DNA of 51,559 nt from an uncultured Prevotellaceae bacterium (GTDB lineage Bacteria > Bacteroidota > Bacteroidia > Bacteroidales > Bacteroidaceae): contig CACZZQ010000014.1 in assembly GCA_902785695.1 (NCBI GenBank), positions 1 through 51,559 on the forward strand, written 5' to 3'. The first letter of the stretch is position 1. Every line of letters begins with the position of its first letter. Below are positions 1 through 8,436 of this stretch, piece after piece. The notes beneath the pieces were generated by a model. It was not told where the DNA came from. It saw only the letters and a program-made list of their open reading frames with translations, and searched no databases. The translations under genes were made by a program, and so were the position numbers.

Positions 1-40
1 GTACCTAACATTAAACATTAAATATTAAACATTAAATACT
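1..40. repeat. AT-rich ATTAAACATTAAAT short tandem motif
   Basis: The first 40 bases repeat the motif ATTAAA(C/T)ATTAAA several times. It is a low-complexity intergenic repeat cut by the window edge. No function can be assigned. Confidence 0.4.
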
Positions 41-126
41 CGCTTCTTGTACTACTTCTGTCTATGTAAATCTTTCAAAGAACTCTTTCTTAAAGTGCTT
101 TACTCGTTTTTGAGCGAAAGCGGATG

Positions 127-157
127 CAAAGGTACGACTTTTTCCCGAACCACCAAA
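127..157 (-). promoter_or_regulatory. Bacteroidota-type promoter for a gene left of the window
   Basis: On the minus strand there is a TACCTTTG -7 box (plus-strand CAAAGGTA at 127-134) and a TTTG -33 box (CAAA at 154-157), 19 bp apart. This is a near-consensus Bacteroidota primary sigma promoter. It points left, so the gene it drives starts beyond position 1. Confidence 0.6.
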
Positions 158-177
158 CATTTCCGCACTTTTTTTCA

Positions 178-220
178 TAAAAAAATTGTAGGTTTTCCAA
201 TTTCTTGACAAACCTACAAT
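178..220 (-). terminator. Intrinsic terminator after the Bax-inhibitor-like gene
   Basis: An 11-bp perfect stem (ATTGTAGGTTT at 185-195 and its complement at 210-220) is followed on the minus strand by a run of T. It lies just after the stop of the minus-strand gene that ends at 247. Confidence 0.8.
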
Positions 221-246
221 TCTACACCTTATTATATTATAAGAAA

Positions 247-966
247 CTACTTCCTATTACCGAATAATCTCAACAAATAGAGGAAGAGATTTATGAAGTC
301 CAAATACAATGTCAGAGCAGCGAGAACAGCATATTTCTGTGTGTGAGCACTGGCATCGGGAGCCATCAGAAACATATTTTTTATCTTCTGTGTGTCATAA
401 GCCGTCAGTCCGACAAAGATAAGAACTCCGAGATAGGTGACAATCAAGTCTAAGCCTTGGCTTCCCAAAAAGACATTCACCACGGTAGCGATAATAATGC
501 CAATAAGAGCCATCAGGAGAAATTTTCCCATTGCAGACAAATCTTTCTTGATAAAGAAGCCTACTGCAGACATTACCCCAAACGTACCTGCCGTGATAAA
601 GAACGTGGAAGCCAGGCTTCCCATTGTATAGACATAGAATAATGTAGAGAATGTCACACCATTCAGGACAGCATACACCACAAACAGCAGCGTGGCTACC
701 GGCAATGACAGTTTTTCGATAGCTGCGCTAAGGGCAATGACCAGTCCTATCTCAGCAATAAAGAACAACCAGATAGCATTGGGATATTGGAACATCAAGC
801 CCATCAACGTGGGATTTGTTGCCACAACATACGCTGTGAGACCAGTAATAGCCAAAGCCATAGCCATCCACAAATATGTTTTTTGCATCAATGCAGGGAA
901 AGCTGCTGATGCTTCCAACTCGCGATCACGCGAATAAGAACGATAATTGATTTCTTCGTAATCCAT
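247..966 (-). CDS. Bax inhibitor-1/YccA family membrane protein
   Basis: A 239-residue polytopic membrane protein of the BAX inhibitor-1 (UPF0005, YbhL/YccA/TMBIM) family. After a charged N-terminal tail of about 25 residues it shows about seven hydrophobic segments, and it ends in the charged tail RLFGNRK. The family signature is visible as GVTFSTLFYVYTMGSL, the Gly-rich helix around GTFGVMSAVGFF, and the segment GLTAYDTQKIKNM, which carries the Asp implicated in cation or proton sensing. Family members are thought to be proton-sensitive calcium leak channels or modulators of membrane protease quality control; the bacterial role is poorly defined. It is a single gene with its own -7 box (TATCTTTG at 991-998) and terminator (178-220). 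The length is normal for the family. Confidence 0.93.
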   Translation of the reverse strand: MDYEEINYRSYSRDRELEASAAFPALMQKTYLWMAMALAITGLTAYVVATNPTLMGLMFQYPNAIWLFFIAEIGLVIALSAAIEKLSLPVATLLFVVYAVLNGVTFSTLFYVYTMGSLASTFFITAGTFGVMSAVGFFIKKDLSAMGKFLLMALIGIIIATVVNVFLGSQGLDLIVTYLGVLIFVGLTAYDTQKIKNMFLMAPDASAHTQKYAVLAALTLYLDFINLFLYLLRLFGNRK

Positions 967-990
967 AATTCATTAATCTTTAAAACGCCG

Positions 991-998
991 CAAAGATA
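991..998 (-). promoter_or_regulatory. -7 box of the Bax-inhibitor-like gene
   Basis: TATCTTTG read on the minus strand, 25 bp upstream of the ATG at 966. No perfect TTTG -33 box is seen at the expected spacing. Confidence 0.5.
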
Positions 999-1052
999 CG
1001 CAGTTTTTGTGTATTAACGAAAAAACAGATACATATTTTTAGATAAAAAACG

Positions 1053-1946
1053 CTAAAGGCACAGGTCGCGAGCAAGAATCCTTGAGAATTTCCGTGCCCC
1101 TTGATCGGACAAATGGTCAGAATCAAAGAAGTCCGTATCACGGAAATGTTTATCACAAGAGTAGTCGTATTTCCTGGCACCATACTGCGTACAGCAGCTA
1201 TCCACCATTGCATTAACCAGTTGCAATTGCCACGCATCAGCTTTTTTAGTATAGTCTTCACAGACAGGTGTCTGCAGCAATACCAGTTCGACACGATGTT
1301 GCTGGCACCACGCAGCGATAGAATCCATATAAGCCCGATTACGAAGCGTACTTTCCCAATTCACAAAATGATGTTCCCGCACGTTCTTAAAAATAAAATT
1401 ATCGGGGTTACGATCAGCTACAATATAGTTATCGCCCCATCCCAAGCTATCACACATCAGACTCTTGCCCTGGCTATGATATTTCAGTTTCTGCATGAAA
1501 TATGTCATATTACATATCTCAAAGCCATACGATGAGAGCATTGAGTAAGCCCTATAGCCCATATACAACTGATAATAAGCTATACGCGCCGGTTCTTCCG
1601 TCTCCATCGGTATATCAAACAAGTTGGAATTATCAGCAACAAGAATGACACGCCTCAAAGTTTTATACTCAGACTCATAACGACGAAGCAGGAAATAATC
1701 ATGCTCCAACCGTTGTGAGACATTACACAGATTAAATACACCATGTCCCATTTCCGATGGCACCAAGGCATAATAGCCATGGGAGTTGCCCAACAGCAAG
1801 GTGGACACCGTCTGCCCATTCCGCAACATCCAATCATTTTTCAACTTATAACTGTTAGGAATCGAACGGATATAGATTTCGGCACCTATCAACAAAACGA
1901 TGACAGGAATCAGAAAAAAGACTATTCGCAAAAGAAACTTCCTCAT
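1053..1946 (-). CDS. SGNH/DltD-like protein paired with MBOAT
   Basis: A 297-residue protein with an N-terminal membrane anchor (FLLRIVFFLIPVIVLLIGAE) and an extracytoplasmic domain. The domain starts with LLLGNSHGYYAL, a GNSH variant of the SGNH-hydrolase block I, and ends with FFDSDHLSDQGARKF, the Asp-x-x-His block V with the usual D-H-L-S-x-x-G pattern. This layout matches the SGNH partners (DltD, AlgJ/AlgX, PatB-like) that complete O-acylation of surface glycans with an MBOAT protein. The gene starts 7 bp after the MBOAT stop, which supports that role. An upstream in-frame ATG at 1991 would overlap the MBOAT gene; the ATG at 1946 fits better. Whether block I keeps a working nucleophile (GNSH rather than GDS) needs a structure-based alignment. 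It is the last gene of the block. Confidence 0.75.
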   Translation of the reverse strand: MRKFLLRIVFFLIPVIVLLIGAEIYIRSIPNSYKLKNDWMLRNGQTVSTLLLGNSHGYYALVPSEMGHGVFNLCNVSQRLEHDYFLLRRYESEYKTLRRVILVADNSNLFDIPMETEEPARIAYYQLYMGYRAYSMLSSYGFEICNMTYFMQKLKYHSQGKSLMCDSLGWGDNYIVADRNPDNFIFKNVREHHFVNWESTLRNRAYMDSIAAWCQQHRVELVLLQTPVCEDYTKKADAWQLQLVNAMVDSCCTQYGARKYDYSCDKHFRDTDFFDSDHLSDQGARKFSRILARDLCL

Positions 1947-1953
1947 TGGCTCG

Positions 1954-3372
1954 TCAGAATTGGAAATAGATAAACGTCTGGTCCTCACCACGACAGAAGA
2001 ACGTCAACATGAACACCAGATAATACACAAGCCAGCGACTCCAACGATAGCGTCCCAGCCAACAGCCATCTAACTGTAACGGACACAAGCGATGACGCTG
2101 CGACCACTCAACGATAACCAACAGAAGACAATAGATGATAGCCAGTTTGCCACATACCATCATACCAACATTGCCCGATGCAAATGCTGTTGCCAGGCAT
2201 GACAGATAGTCAACAGCTTCCGATAAGCTATCGGCCCTGAAGACCTCCCAGCCTAAAACGACCAAGAGGAATGTCAGTGCGACAGCCCCAAGGTCTCGCC
2301 ATCCAACCCGTTCTTCACCCCTTGATGACGATTTCCACAACCATCGCCCTAACACAATCAGGATAGCATTATAGCCTCCCCATACCACGAAGGTCCAGTT
2401 GGCCCCATGCCATAAGCCACTGAGAAGGAACACGACAAACACATTACAGACAGTACGTGCCGTTCCCGTCCTACTGCCTCCCATCGGGATGTAAAGGTAA
2501 TCACGAAACCATGTCATCAAAGAGATATGCCATCGCCTCCAGAACTCACCGATATTACGTGAAAAATATGGCAAATGGAAATTCTCCATCAAACGGATGC
2601 CAAACAGTTTCGCCGTACCAATGGCGATATCAGAATAGCCCGAGAAATCACCATATATCTGGAAGGCAAACAGAATCATCCCCGTAAAGAGCGTCAAAGC
2701 ATTGGCATCAAAATAGCTATCCCAAATCTGATTAACGGCAAACGCGCAGTTGTCGGCTATTACTAACTTCTTGAAGAATCCCCAAAGGATACGTCTCAGG
2801 CCGTCAACAGCCTCGGGATAGTTGAAGCGACGCTCACCCAACATCTGCGGAAGCAAGTTCGTTGCACGCTCGATAGGTCCCGCAACCAACTGCGGAAAGA
2901 ATGCGATATAAGTACAAAAAGCTACGATATCCTTGGTAGCTTTCAGTTGTCCGCGGTAAACATCTATGGAATAACTCAGTGACTGGAAAGTATAGAAACT
3001 GATACCCACAGGAAGGATGATACGCCATGTAGGCATATCCAAGGACAAGCCAAACTGCGACAGGAGTAAGTGCAAATTATCAGCAAAGAAACCATAGTAC
3101 TTGAATACCCCCAGAATACCTAAATTAAGGACAATGTTTCCTATGAGCCACCAACGTCTATAGGGCGATTTTCCGATAAAGATGCCACTCACATAACTGG
3201 AAAGCGACGTAACGAGTATCAAAATCAGGAAACGCCAGTCCCACCAACCATAGAACACATAACTGGCTACCAACAGACAGGCGTTCTGCCACCGATGCCA
3301 TTTCTGCATCCCCCAATAGAGCAAGAACACTATAGGCAAGAACACCAGAAAGGCAATAGACACAAACGACAT
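1954..3372 (-). CDS. MBOAT family O-acyltransferase (AlgI/DltB-like)
   Basis: A 472-residue membrane-bound O-acyltransferase with about ten or more hydrophobic segments. The family core is clear: FPQLVAGPIERATNLLPQ, then FQIYGDFSGYSDIAIGTAKLFG, the helix FSRNIGEFWRRWHISLMTWFRDYLYIP, and the catalytic region FLLSGLWHGANWTFVVWGGYN containing the invariant His. Members carry acyl groups across the inner membrane onto extracytoplasmic polysaccharide. The genes on both sides fit: an N-acyltransferase-like protein and dTDP-sugar enzymes upstream, and an SGNH-like partner 7 bp downstream. The acceptor is probably a surface glycan made in part by this operon, which is an inference. Confidence 0.93.
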   Translation of the reverse strand: MSFVSIAFLVFLPIVFLLYWGMQKWHRWQNACLLVASYVFYGWWDWRFLILILVTSLSSYVSGIFIGKSPYRRWWLIGNIVLNLGILGVFKYYGFFADNLHLLLSQFGLSLDMPTWRIILPVGISFYTFQSLSYSIDVYRGQLKATKDIVAFCTYIAFFPQLVAGPIERATNLLPQMLGERRFNYPEAVDGLRRILWGFFKKLVIADNCAFAVNQIWDSYFDANALTLFTGMILFAFQIYGDFSGYSDIAIGTAKLFGIRLMENFHLPYFSRNIGEFWRRWHISLMTWFRDYLYIPMGGSRTGTARTVCNVFVVFLLSGLWHGANWTFVVWGGYNAILIVLGRWLWKSSSRGEERVGWRDLGAVALTFLLVVLGWEVFRADSLSEAVDYLSCLATAFASGNVGMMVCGKLAIIYCLLLVIVEWSQRHRLCPLQLDGCWLGRYRWSRWLVYYLVFMLTFFCRGEDQTFIYFQF

Positions 3373-3385
3373 AACGGCTATCTAA

Positions 3386-4321
3386 TTATGGCTCCCACCC
3401 GTAGGTATCATAACAAACCGCACGAGCACCAAAACCCTCTTTCTGGTAAATCAGATTCTCATTGAGCATATCACTATGTGTCTCCGTAGACTTACCGAAA
3501 TCAAGATACTGACATTCGGGATAGGTACATAACACCTCATGAATCAAAGCGTCGACCACACCTAAGCGTTTGCCTTCAGGAGTAGCAGAGATATATTGGG
3601 TATGCACAACCTGCGACATCAGGTAGACAACACACCCACCCAACATCTGTCCGTCTTTACGGGCTTCAAAAAGAACGACATTCTTCGGGAAACGCTGATG
3701 CAACAACAATATCTCATCCAACGAATGGACAGGCTTTACGCCATGATTTGTATGCAAGTTTTCCTCCAGTATCGGCCAGAAAGCAGCATAATCCTCGCTG
3801 CGCTTCACCTCTATTCCATTATCTCTTGACAAGCGCAATCCATGTCGGCGATCCTTTTTCCATTTGACCGGTCTGCTCAACACGATTGTGGATGACACAT
3901 CACGCTCCAACAAGGAATAACGGCAAGTACGATGAATAGCATAAAGAGGCTCTTCCGCTGGGACCAGATGATAGATCCAGGGTACCGCCTTATAAACCAC
4001 CTTATGTATATCATGCTGCTTGAGATATTGGTTCAGCAGTTCGAAGATCTCTATGACATGAACCGTCGTAGCCTCTGTTCCCATAACCAGACCACCATAC
4101 GTGAGTCCCTGATGGGTATAGAAAGTATGTTCCCGTTCGTTTGCCGGCAAGACAGCATATAGCTTTTCCTGACGATAGAACATCAGTGAATGGTCACTAA
4201 AGCGATCTGCATGATAATCCATGTATCGACGATCAAAGAGGAATGTTCCATTCTTTGATTGCGCAATAAACAGATTCCATTCTTCCAAGTGCTCCGGCGT
4301 ATAACGAACTACCTCGAACAT
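3386..4321 (-). CDS. GNAT/FemAB-like N-acyltransferase
   Basis: A 311-residue soluble protein with the double-GNAT look of FemAB/CelD-type acyltransferases. The C-terminal half has LFEARKDGQMLGGCVVYLM followed by YISATPEGKRLGVVDALI, a typical GNAT beta4-alpha3 acetyl-CoA region, and ends in QKEGFGARAVCYDTYGWEP. The chosen ATG (MFEVVRYT) overlaps the FdtA stop by 13 bp, which implies translational coupling; an upstream start would only read through antisense-like sequence inside FdtA. In Fdt/Qdt-type pathways an acyltransferase modifies the amino group of a 3-amino-3,6-dideoxyhexose. No aminotransferase is present here, so the substrate is unknown. Confidence 0.7.
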   Translation of the reverse strand: MFEVVRYTPEHLEEWNLFIAQSKNGTFLFDRRYMDYHADRFSDHSLMFYRQEKLYAVLPANEREHTFYTHQGLTYGGLVMGTEATTVHVIEIFELLNQYLKQHDIHKVVYKAVPWIYHLVPAEEPLYAIHRTCRYSLLERDVSSTIVLSRPVKWKKDRRHGLRLSRDNGIEVKRSEDYAAFWPILEENLHTNHGVKPVHSLDEILLLHQRFPKNVVLFEARKDGQMLGGCVVYLMSQVVHTQYISATPEGKRLGVVDALIHEVLCTYPECQYLDFGKSTETHSDMLNENLIYQKEGFGARAVCYDTYGWEP

Positions 4322-4722
4322 CTGATATAATTTAGGAACTCGTCGTAATCGTAGATATAATCGTCTTCCTCGTAATGTTCTGATGCAAGCACAAGGCACA
4401 CGGCACCACTGGAGAAGTCGTCAAGCGTTCGCCAAATATTGGTATCTATCAAAAGTCCCTGCCAAGGATGGTTCAGAAGGATGGTCTTTTTCTCAAAGCC
4501 ATTATCGAGCGTGACATGAAACGAACCGCTCAGTGCTACGACCAACTGTTTGAGACGCTTATGAGCATGGCCACCCCTACTCTCACCCGCAGGGACATCA
4601 TAGACCCAATAGGCCCGCTTGATATCAAACGGCACCTTGTCGCACCCCTCGGCAACAGTCAAGTTACCACGAGGGTCGACAATCTTTGGCAGGTCAATAA
4701 TCCTAATCTCTAAGTTTTGCAT
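4309..4722 (-). CDS. FdtA/QdtA-like sugar 3,4-ketoisomerase (cupin)
   Basis: A 137-residue RmlC-like cupin of the FdtA/QdtA/WxcM C-terminal family. The block [20 protein letters not shown] holds the conserved His pair, and [16 protein letters not shown] and [18 protein letters not shown] are typical of TDP-4-oxo-6-deoxy-glucose 3,4-ketoisomerases. The expected reaction turns the RfbB product dTDP-4-keto-6-deoxyglucose into a 3-keto sugar. The start at 4722 ([10 protein letters not shown]) overlaps the end of purT by 20 bp; an earlier ATG at 4779 would extend 57 bp further into purT. RfbB lies two genes upstream, so two consecutive pathway steps share one operon, with purT between them. Confidence 0.85.
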   Translation of the reverse strand: MQNLEIRIIDLPKIVDPRGNLTVAEGCDKVPFDIKRAYWVYDVPAGESRGGHAHKRLKQLVVALSGSFHVTLDNGFEKKTILLNHPWQGLLIDTNIWRTLDDFSSGAVCLVLASEHYEEDDYIYDYDEFLNYIRCSR

Positions 4723-5908
4723 ACGGATCAGTACCAAGTACGGTCTTTGCCAATCGTTTGGCTTTGTCACGCAGATCATTGATATCGTCGCCTACCTCAC
4801 CGTAACAGAGCACGACACCCATGCGGCGACCTTTATGAGCTTCAGGCTTACCGAAGATACGAATGCGCGTACGGTCTTCCCTTAGGGCGTCAACAAAGTT
4901 ATAGTCAAGCAGTGAACGGTCAACAGGTGTTGAAGCCTCCTTGGGCGAAAGGATGACAGCCGATGCTCCGGCATGTTCCAGATGAATGCCAGCAATGGGG
5001 AGGCCCATCACAGCACGGAAATGTAGTTCGAACTCACTCAGATTAGTGGTGTGTCCCAGTGTCACCATACCCGTATCGTGTGGACGAGGTGACAACTCAG
5101 AGAAGATGACCTCGCCCTGTTTCGTCAGGAAGAACTCTACACCCCATATACCTGCGCCAGTCAATGCCTTCGTCACCTTATCAGCCATATATTGGGCCTG
5201 CTTCAGAGCCTCATCCGAAATCTTATATGGCTGCCAAGACTCACGATAGTCGCCCGACTTCTGAATATGTCCAATAGGCGGGCAGAACAGTGTGGGCCAA
5301 CCATGCTGCTGGGTAACAGTGAGCAGGGTGAACTCTGAGTCGAAGTCGATGAACTCCTCGATGATCACTTCCTTCACATCACCACGAGAACCCTCCATTG
5401 CTTCCTTGAAAGCCTGTTCCAGTTCATCGTCGTTATGAACATAACTCTGTCCATGACCGCTTGAAGACATCAGGGGCTTCACCACACAGGGGAAGCCAAT
5501 CTCATCGGCAGCAGACTTGAACTCATCAAAAGTCTTGGCATAGAAATATTTCGCAGTGCGGAGTCCCAGTTCCTTAGCAGCCAAATCACGGATGGCACGA
5601 CGGTTCATCGTGAAGTTGACGGCACGAGCAGAAGGTACCACCTGTATGCCCTGCTCCTCGAACTGGAAGAGACGCTCCGTACGGATTGCCTCAATCTCAG
5701 GCACGATAATATCGGGCTGATGCTTCTTGACGACAGCCTCCAGTGCATCGCCGTCGAGCATATTAAACACCTCGCGCTCGTCGGCCACCTGCATAGCAGG
5801 CGCATTATCGTAACGGTCACAAGCAATGACATACTGGCCTGCCCTCATGGCGGCAATTACGAACTCCTTACCCAGTTCGCCAGAGCCTAAAAGCAATATC
5901 TTCTTCAT
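4703..5908 (-). CDS. purT: Formate-dependent phosphoribosylglycinamide formyltransferase PurT
   Basis: A 401-residue ATP-grasp enzyme that makes formyl-GAR from GAR, formate and ATP in purine synthesis. The N-terminal Rossmann-like part starts [15 protein letters not shown] and includes [13 protein letters not shown] and [13 protein letters not shown]. The ATP-grasp core has [13 protein letters not shown] and [14 protein letters not shown], and the metal site is [17 protein letters not shown]. Length is normal. The start is set at MKKILLLG; an upstream ATG at 5944 adds residues that do not match the family. It sits 45 bp after rfbB and overlaps the isomerase gene, an unusual place for a housekeeping purine enzyme. 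Family membership looks firm, so a role in sugar formylation is only a remote alternative. Confidence 0.95.
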   Translation of the reverse strand: MKKILLLGSGELGKEFVIAAMRAGQYVIACDRYDNAPAMQVADEREVFNMLDGDALEAVVKKHQPDIIVPEIEAIRTERLFQFEEQGIQVVPSARAVNFTMNRRAIRDLAAKELGLRTAKYFYAKTFDEFKSAADEIGFPCVVKPLMSSSGHGQSYVHNDDELEQAFKEAMEGSRGDVKEVIIEEFIDFDSEFTLLTVTQQHGWPTLFCPPIGHIQKSGDYRESWQPYKISDEALKQAQYMADKVTKALTGAGIWGVEFFLTKQGEVIFSELSPRPHDTGMVTLGHTTNLSEFELHFRAVMGLPIAGIHLEHAGASAVILSPKEASTPVDRSLLDYNFVDALREDRTRIRIFGKPEAHKGRRMGVVLCYGEVGDDINDLRDKAKRLAKTVLGTDPYAKLRD

Positions 5909-5953
5909 AGAACAATGGGGCCATGTGGGGAAACCACATGGCACACTATTATT

Positions 5954-7087
5954 TTAACGGTCCTTATACATATTATCGTAATACTTCTGATAGTCGCCAG
6001 AGGTGACATTATCAAGCCACTCCTGGTTATCGAGATACCAGCGGACGGTCTTTTCGATACCTTCCTCGAACTGGAGAGAAGGTTCCCAACCCAGTTCACG
6101 CTGCAGCTTCGAGCTGTCAATAGCGTAGCGCAGGTCGTGACCAGCACGGTCAGTGACGTAGGTAATGAGATCCATATCCTCGCCTTCATTACGTCCTAAG
6201 AGACGATCAACAGTATTGATTAACACTTTGATGATGTCGATGTTTTTCCACTCGTTGAAGCCACCGATATTATAGGTGTCAGCAATCTTTCCCTTGTGGA
6301 AAATCAGGTCTATGGCACGGGCATGGTCTACCACATAGAGCCAGTCGCGTACGTTCTCACCCTTGCCATAGACGGGCAGAGGCTTACGATGACGTATATT
6401 ATTGATGAAGAGAGGAATCAGTTTCTCGGGGAACTGATAAGGACCGTAGTTGTTAGAACAGTTGGTCACCACCACCGGCATACCATAAGTATCGTGGAAA
6501 GCACGCACAAAGTGGTCGCTCGATGCCTTAGAGGCACTGTAAGGAGAGTGAGGATTATACTTCGTAGTTTCCAAGAAGAATTTTTCTCCGTATGCCAGAT
6601 GATGCTCTGCAGAAGATGCCGTTGTAGTGAACGGGGGCTCGATACCCTCGGGGTGCGTCAGTTCCAGTGCGCCATACACTTCGTCGGTAGAGATATGATA
6701 GAAGCGTTTGCCCTCATATTTCTCAGGCAGCGACTCCCAATAGAGCTTGGCAGCCTGAAGGAGCGACAGCGTACCCATCACGTTGGTGCGGGCAAAGGTG
6801 AAGGGATCCTTGATACTACGATCCACGTGCGATTCTGCAGCGAGATGGATGATGCCATCAACCTTTTTATCTTGCATCAGCTTATAGAAGGCATCGAAGT
6901 CGCAGATATCCATCTTCACGAATTCGTAGTTGGGCTTATCCTCGACATCCTTGAGGTTAGCCAGGTTACCCGCATAGGTCAGTTTATCCAGATTGATGAT
7001 ATGATACTCTGGATACTTGTTCACGAAAAGGCGCACCACATGACTTCCAATAAAGCCTGCGCCACCGGTAATGACAATGTTCTTCAT
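5954..7087 (-). CDS. rfbB: dTDP-glucose 4,6-dehydratase
   Basis: A 377-residue extended short-chain dehydrogenase that turns dTDP-D-glucose into dTDP-4-keto-6-deoxy-D-glucose. The NAD-binding motif is TGGAGFIGSHVVRLF, the active-site loop is HISTDEVYGAL, and the YxxxK pair is in SPYSASKASSDHFV. GRAGHDLRYAID near the C-terminus is also typical of RmlB. Residues near 150-175 form an insertion (TTTASSAEHHLAYGEKFFLE) that I associate with Bacteroidota RfbB proteins. RmlA, RmlC and RmlD genes are not in the window, so the pathway must be completed elsewhere or diverted through the FdtA-like enzyme downstream. The gene starts 17 bp after the stop of the 59-aa gene. Confidence 0.96.
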   Translation of the reverse strand: MKNIVITGGAGFIGSHVVRLFVNKYPEYHIINLDKLTYAGNLANLKDVEDKPNYEFVKMDICDFDAFYKLMQDKKVDGIIHLAAESHVDRSIKDPFTFARTNVMGTLSLLQAAKLYWESLPEKYEGKRFYHISTDEVYGALELTHPEGIEPPFTTTASSAEHHLAYGEKFFLETTKYNPHSPYSASKASSDHFVRAFHDTYGMPVVVTNCSNNYGPYQFPEKLIPLFINNIRHRKPLPVYGKGENVRDWLYVVDHARAIDLIFHKGKIADTYNIGGFNEWKNIDIIKVLINTVDRLLGRNEGEDMDLITYVTDRAGHDLRYAIDSSKLQRELGWEPSLQFEEGIEKTVRWYLDNQEWLDNVTSGDYQKYYDNMYKDR

Positions 7088-7104
7088 ATTCTTCTTTTAT
7101 GATG

Positions 7105-7284
7105 TTATTTGTTTTTATTCTTCAATTTGCTGAACAGCGTCAGCGCGATATAAACCACGAAACAGATGCCATAGGTCTGGGCGGCATCGTCCCACGTCTT
7201 GTCGAGTCCCACGATATATGATATTAACGTAAGAACAGCGGCAACTATTGTGCCAGTGACAAAATCAATGATATATTCTTTCAT
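7105..7284 (-). CDS. Small membrane protein coupled to the phosphodiesterase gene
   Basis: A 59-codon frame starting MKEYIIDFVTGTIVAAVLTL and ending FSKLKNKNK. It has two hydrophobic stretches (about residues 10-26 and 38-51) separated by a short polar turn with GLDKTWDDAAQ, and a lysine-rich tail. This is a likely two-helix inner-membrane protein with both ends in the cytoplasm. Its ATG overlaps the upstream TGA as ATGA, and its stop lies 17 bp before rfbB, so it fills an otherwise empty gap in the operon. No family is recognised. The coupling and clean gene-like composition make it more likely real than chance. Confidence 0.72.
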   Translation of the reverse strand: MKEYIIDFVTGTIVAAVLTLISYIVGLDKTWDDAAQTYGICFVVYIALTLFSKLKNKNK

Positions 7285-7784
7285 CTTCTACGTGGATCTT
7301 CTAAGGTTATCACTTCCATATCCTTAAACGCGGAGCCGTCGATGGTGAGTCGTACCAGCGTACGTTCCTTGTGCCATCCCTGCAGTCCTGCAGCCCCGGG
7401 ATTGATATGAAGCAGCTTCAATGTCGGGTCGTATTTTACCTTCAGTATATGGGAATGACCAGCGATAAACAACTGAGGTGGATTGGTATAGAGCGTACGC
7501 ATCACAGAGTGGTCGTAATTGCCAGGATAGCCGCCGATATGTTTGATAAGCACATCTACATCCTCGCACTTAAAACGGTTGATTTCACGATACATCAGCC
7601 GCAGGTCGCCACCGTCGCAGTTACCACAGACAGCCCTGAGCGGACGAAACTCAGCCAAACGGTCGGCTACCTCCACACTACCGATATCGCCTGCGTGCCA
7701 TATCTCGTCGCAGGATTCGAAATAGTGCAGATACTTATCGTCCCAGTAGCTGTGTGTATCGCTGATAATGCCGATTCGTTTCAT
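7281..7784 (-). CDS. YfcE/MJ0936-type metallophosphoesterase
   Basis: A 167-residue calcineurin-like phosphodiesterase. The metal-binding blocks are in order: MKRIGIISDTHSYWDD, EIWHAGDIGSVE, AVCGNCDGGD, the His in LIKHIGGYPG, and FIAGHSHILK, followed by LLHINPGAAGLQGWHKERT. This matches the small YfcE/MJ0936 family of manganese-dependent phosphodiesterases whose physiological substrate is unsettled. The start is chosen at MKRIGIISDTH because the first metal ligand must be near the N-terminus; an earlier ATG at 7817 would add eleven unrelated residues. It sits between a cytidylate-kinase-like gene and the coupled 59-aa membrane protein. Confidence 0.92.
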   Translation of the reverse strand: MKRIGIISDTHSYWDDKYLHYFESCDEIWHAGDIGSVEVADRLAEFRPLRAVCGNCDGGDLRLMYREINRFKCEDVDVLIKHIGGYPGNYDHSVMRTLYTNPPQLFIAGHSHILKVKYDPTLKLLHINPGAAGLQGWHKERTLVRLTIDGSAFKDMEVITLEDPRRR

Positions 7785-7809
7785 AGAGGTGAGGGGGATA
7801 GGTGAGAGG

Positions 7810-8436
7810 TTAGACATCTAATTTCTTTCTGACAAAGTCAGCAATCAGACGGGCTGTCTCTGCCGCCCCCATAGCACTGGAGTCAATGCAGAGGTCATAG
7901 CTGGCGGCATGGCCCCAGTGTTTGCCCGTATAGTAGTTATAGTAGGATGCACGACGGCTCTCCACCTGCTGGATGCGTTTCACAGCTTCATCATACGTCA
8001 CATCCTTTTCCTTCATAAAAAGCTGGGCACGCGCTTCGATAGGAGAAGTAATGAAAGCATTGACCACATGTTCGAAATCACGCAACACATAGTCGGCACA
8101 GCGTCCTACGAAGACGCACGAGCCCTCCTGTGCTGCCTTGATGATGGCATCGCTCTGGAACTTAAACAGACTCTCTTGCGAAAAGTTGCTCTGATAGAAG
8201 TTGCTACCCCCACCCCAATTATTGCTATACGGCAGATGGAAGAATGAGCGCAAAAAGCCCTTTCGCTCATCGCTCTGTTTGAAGAACTCCTCAGAAAAGC
8301 CACTCTCCTTAGCTGCCAGGTTCAGCAGTTCACGGTCGTAGTATTTGGCATGAAACTCCTCAGCCAGCAGCTTTCCGATTTCCAGTCCGCCAGCGCATAC
8401 CTGACGCCCAATGTTAATGATGATTTTTTTGTCCAT
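7810..8436 (-). CDS. Cytidylate kinase-like family protein
   Basis: A 208-residue P-loop-type protein of the cytidylate-kinase-like family (Cytidylate_kin2). The N-terminus IIINIGRQVCAGGLEIGKLLAEEF is the degenerate nucleotide-binding loop typical of the family. FVGRCADYVLRDF, the RAQLFMKEKDVTYDEA lid-like segment and QVESRRASYYNYYTGKHWG follow, then the C-terminal YDLCIDSSAMG strand. The family is common in Bacteroidota and often next to MATE exporters. Its substrate is not established, so housekeeping CMP kinase activity should not be assumed. The gene overlaps the end of the MATE gene by 23 bp. Confidence 0.88.
   Translation of the reverse strand: MDKKIIINIGRQVCAGGLEIGKLLAEEFHAKYYDRELLNLAAKESGFSEEFFKQSDERKGFLRSFFHLPYSNNWGGGSNFYQSNFSQESLFKFQSDAIIKAAQEGSCVFVGRCADYVLRDFEHVVNAFITSPIEARAQLFMKEKDVTYDEAVKRIQQVESRRASYYNYYTGKHWGHAASYDLCIDSSAMGAAETARLIADFVRKKLDV

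Noticed and set aside
6296-7102. 268-codon open frame antisense to rfbB
   Set aside because: rfbB motifs on the other strand are complete; the antisense frame is His/Val/Ile-rich without recognisable features.
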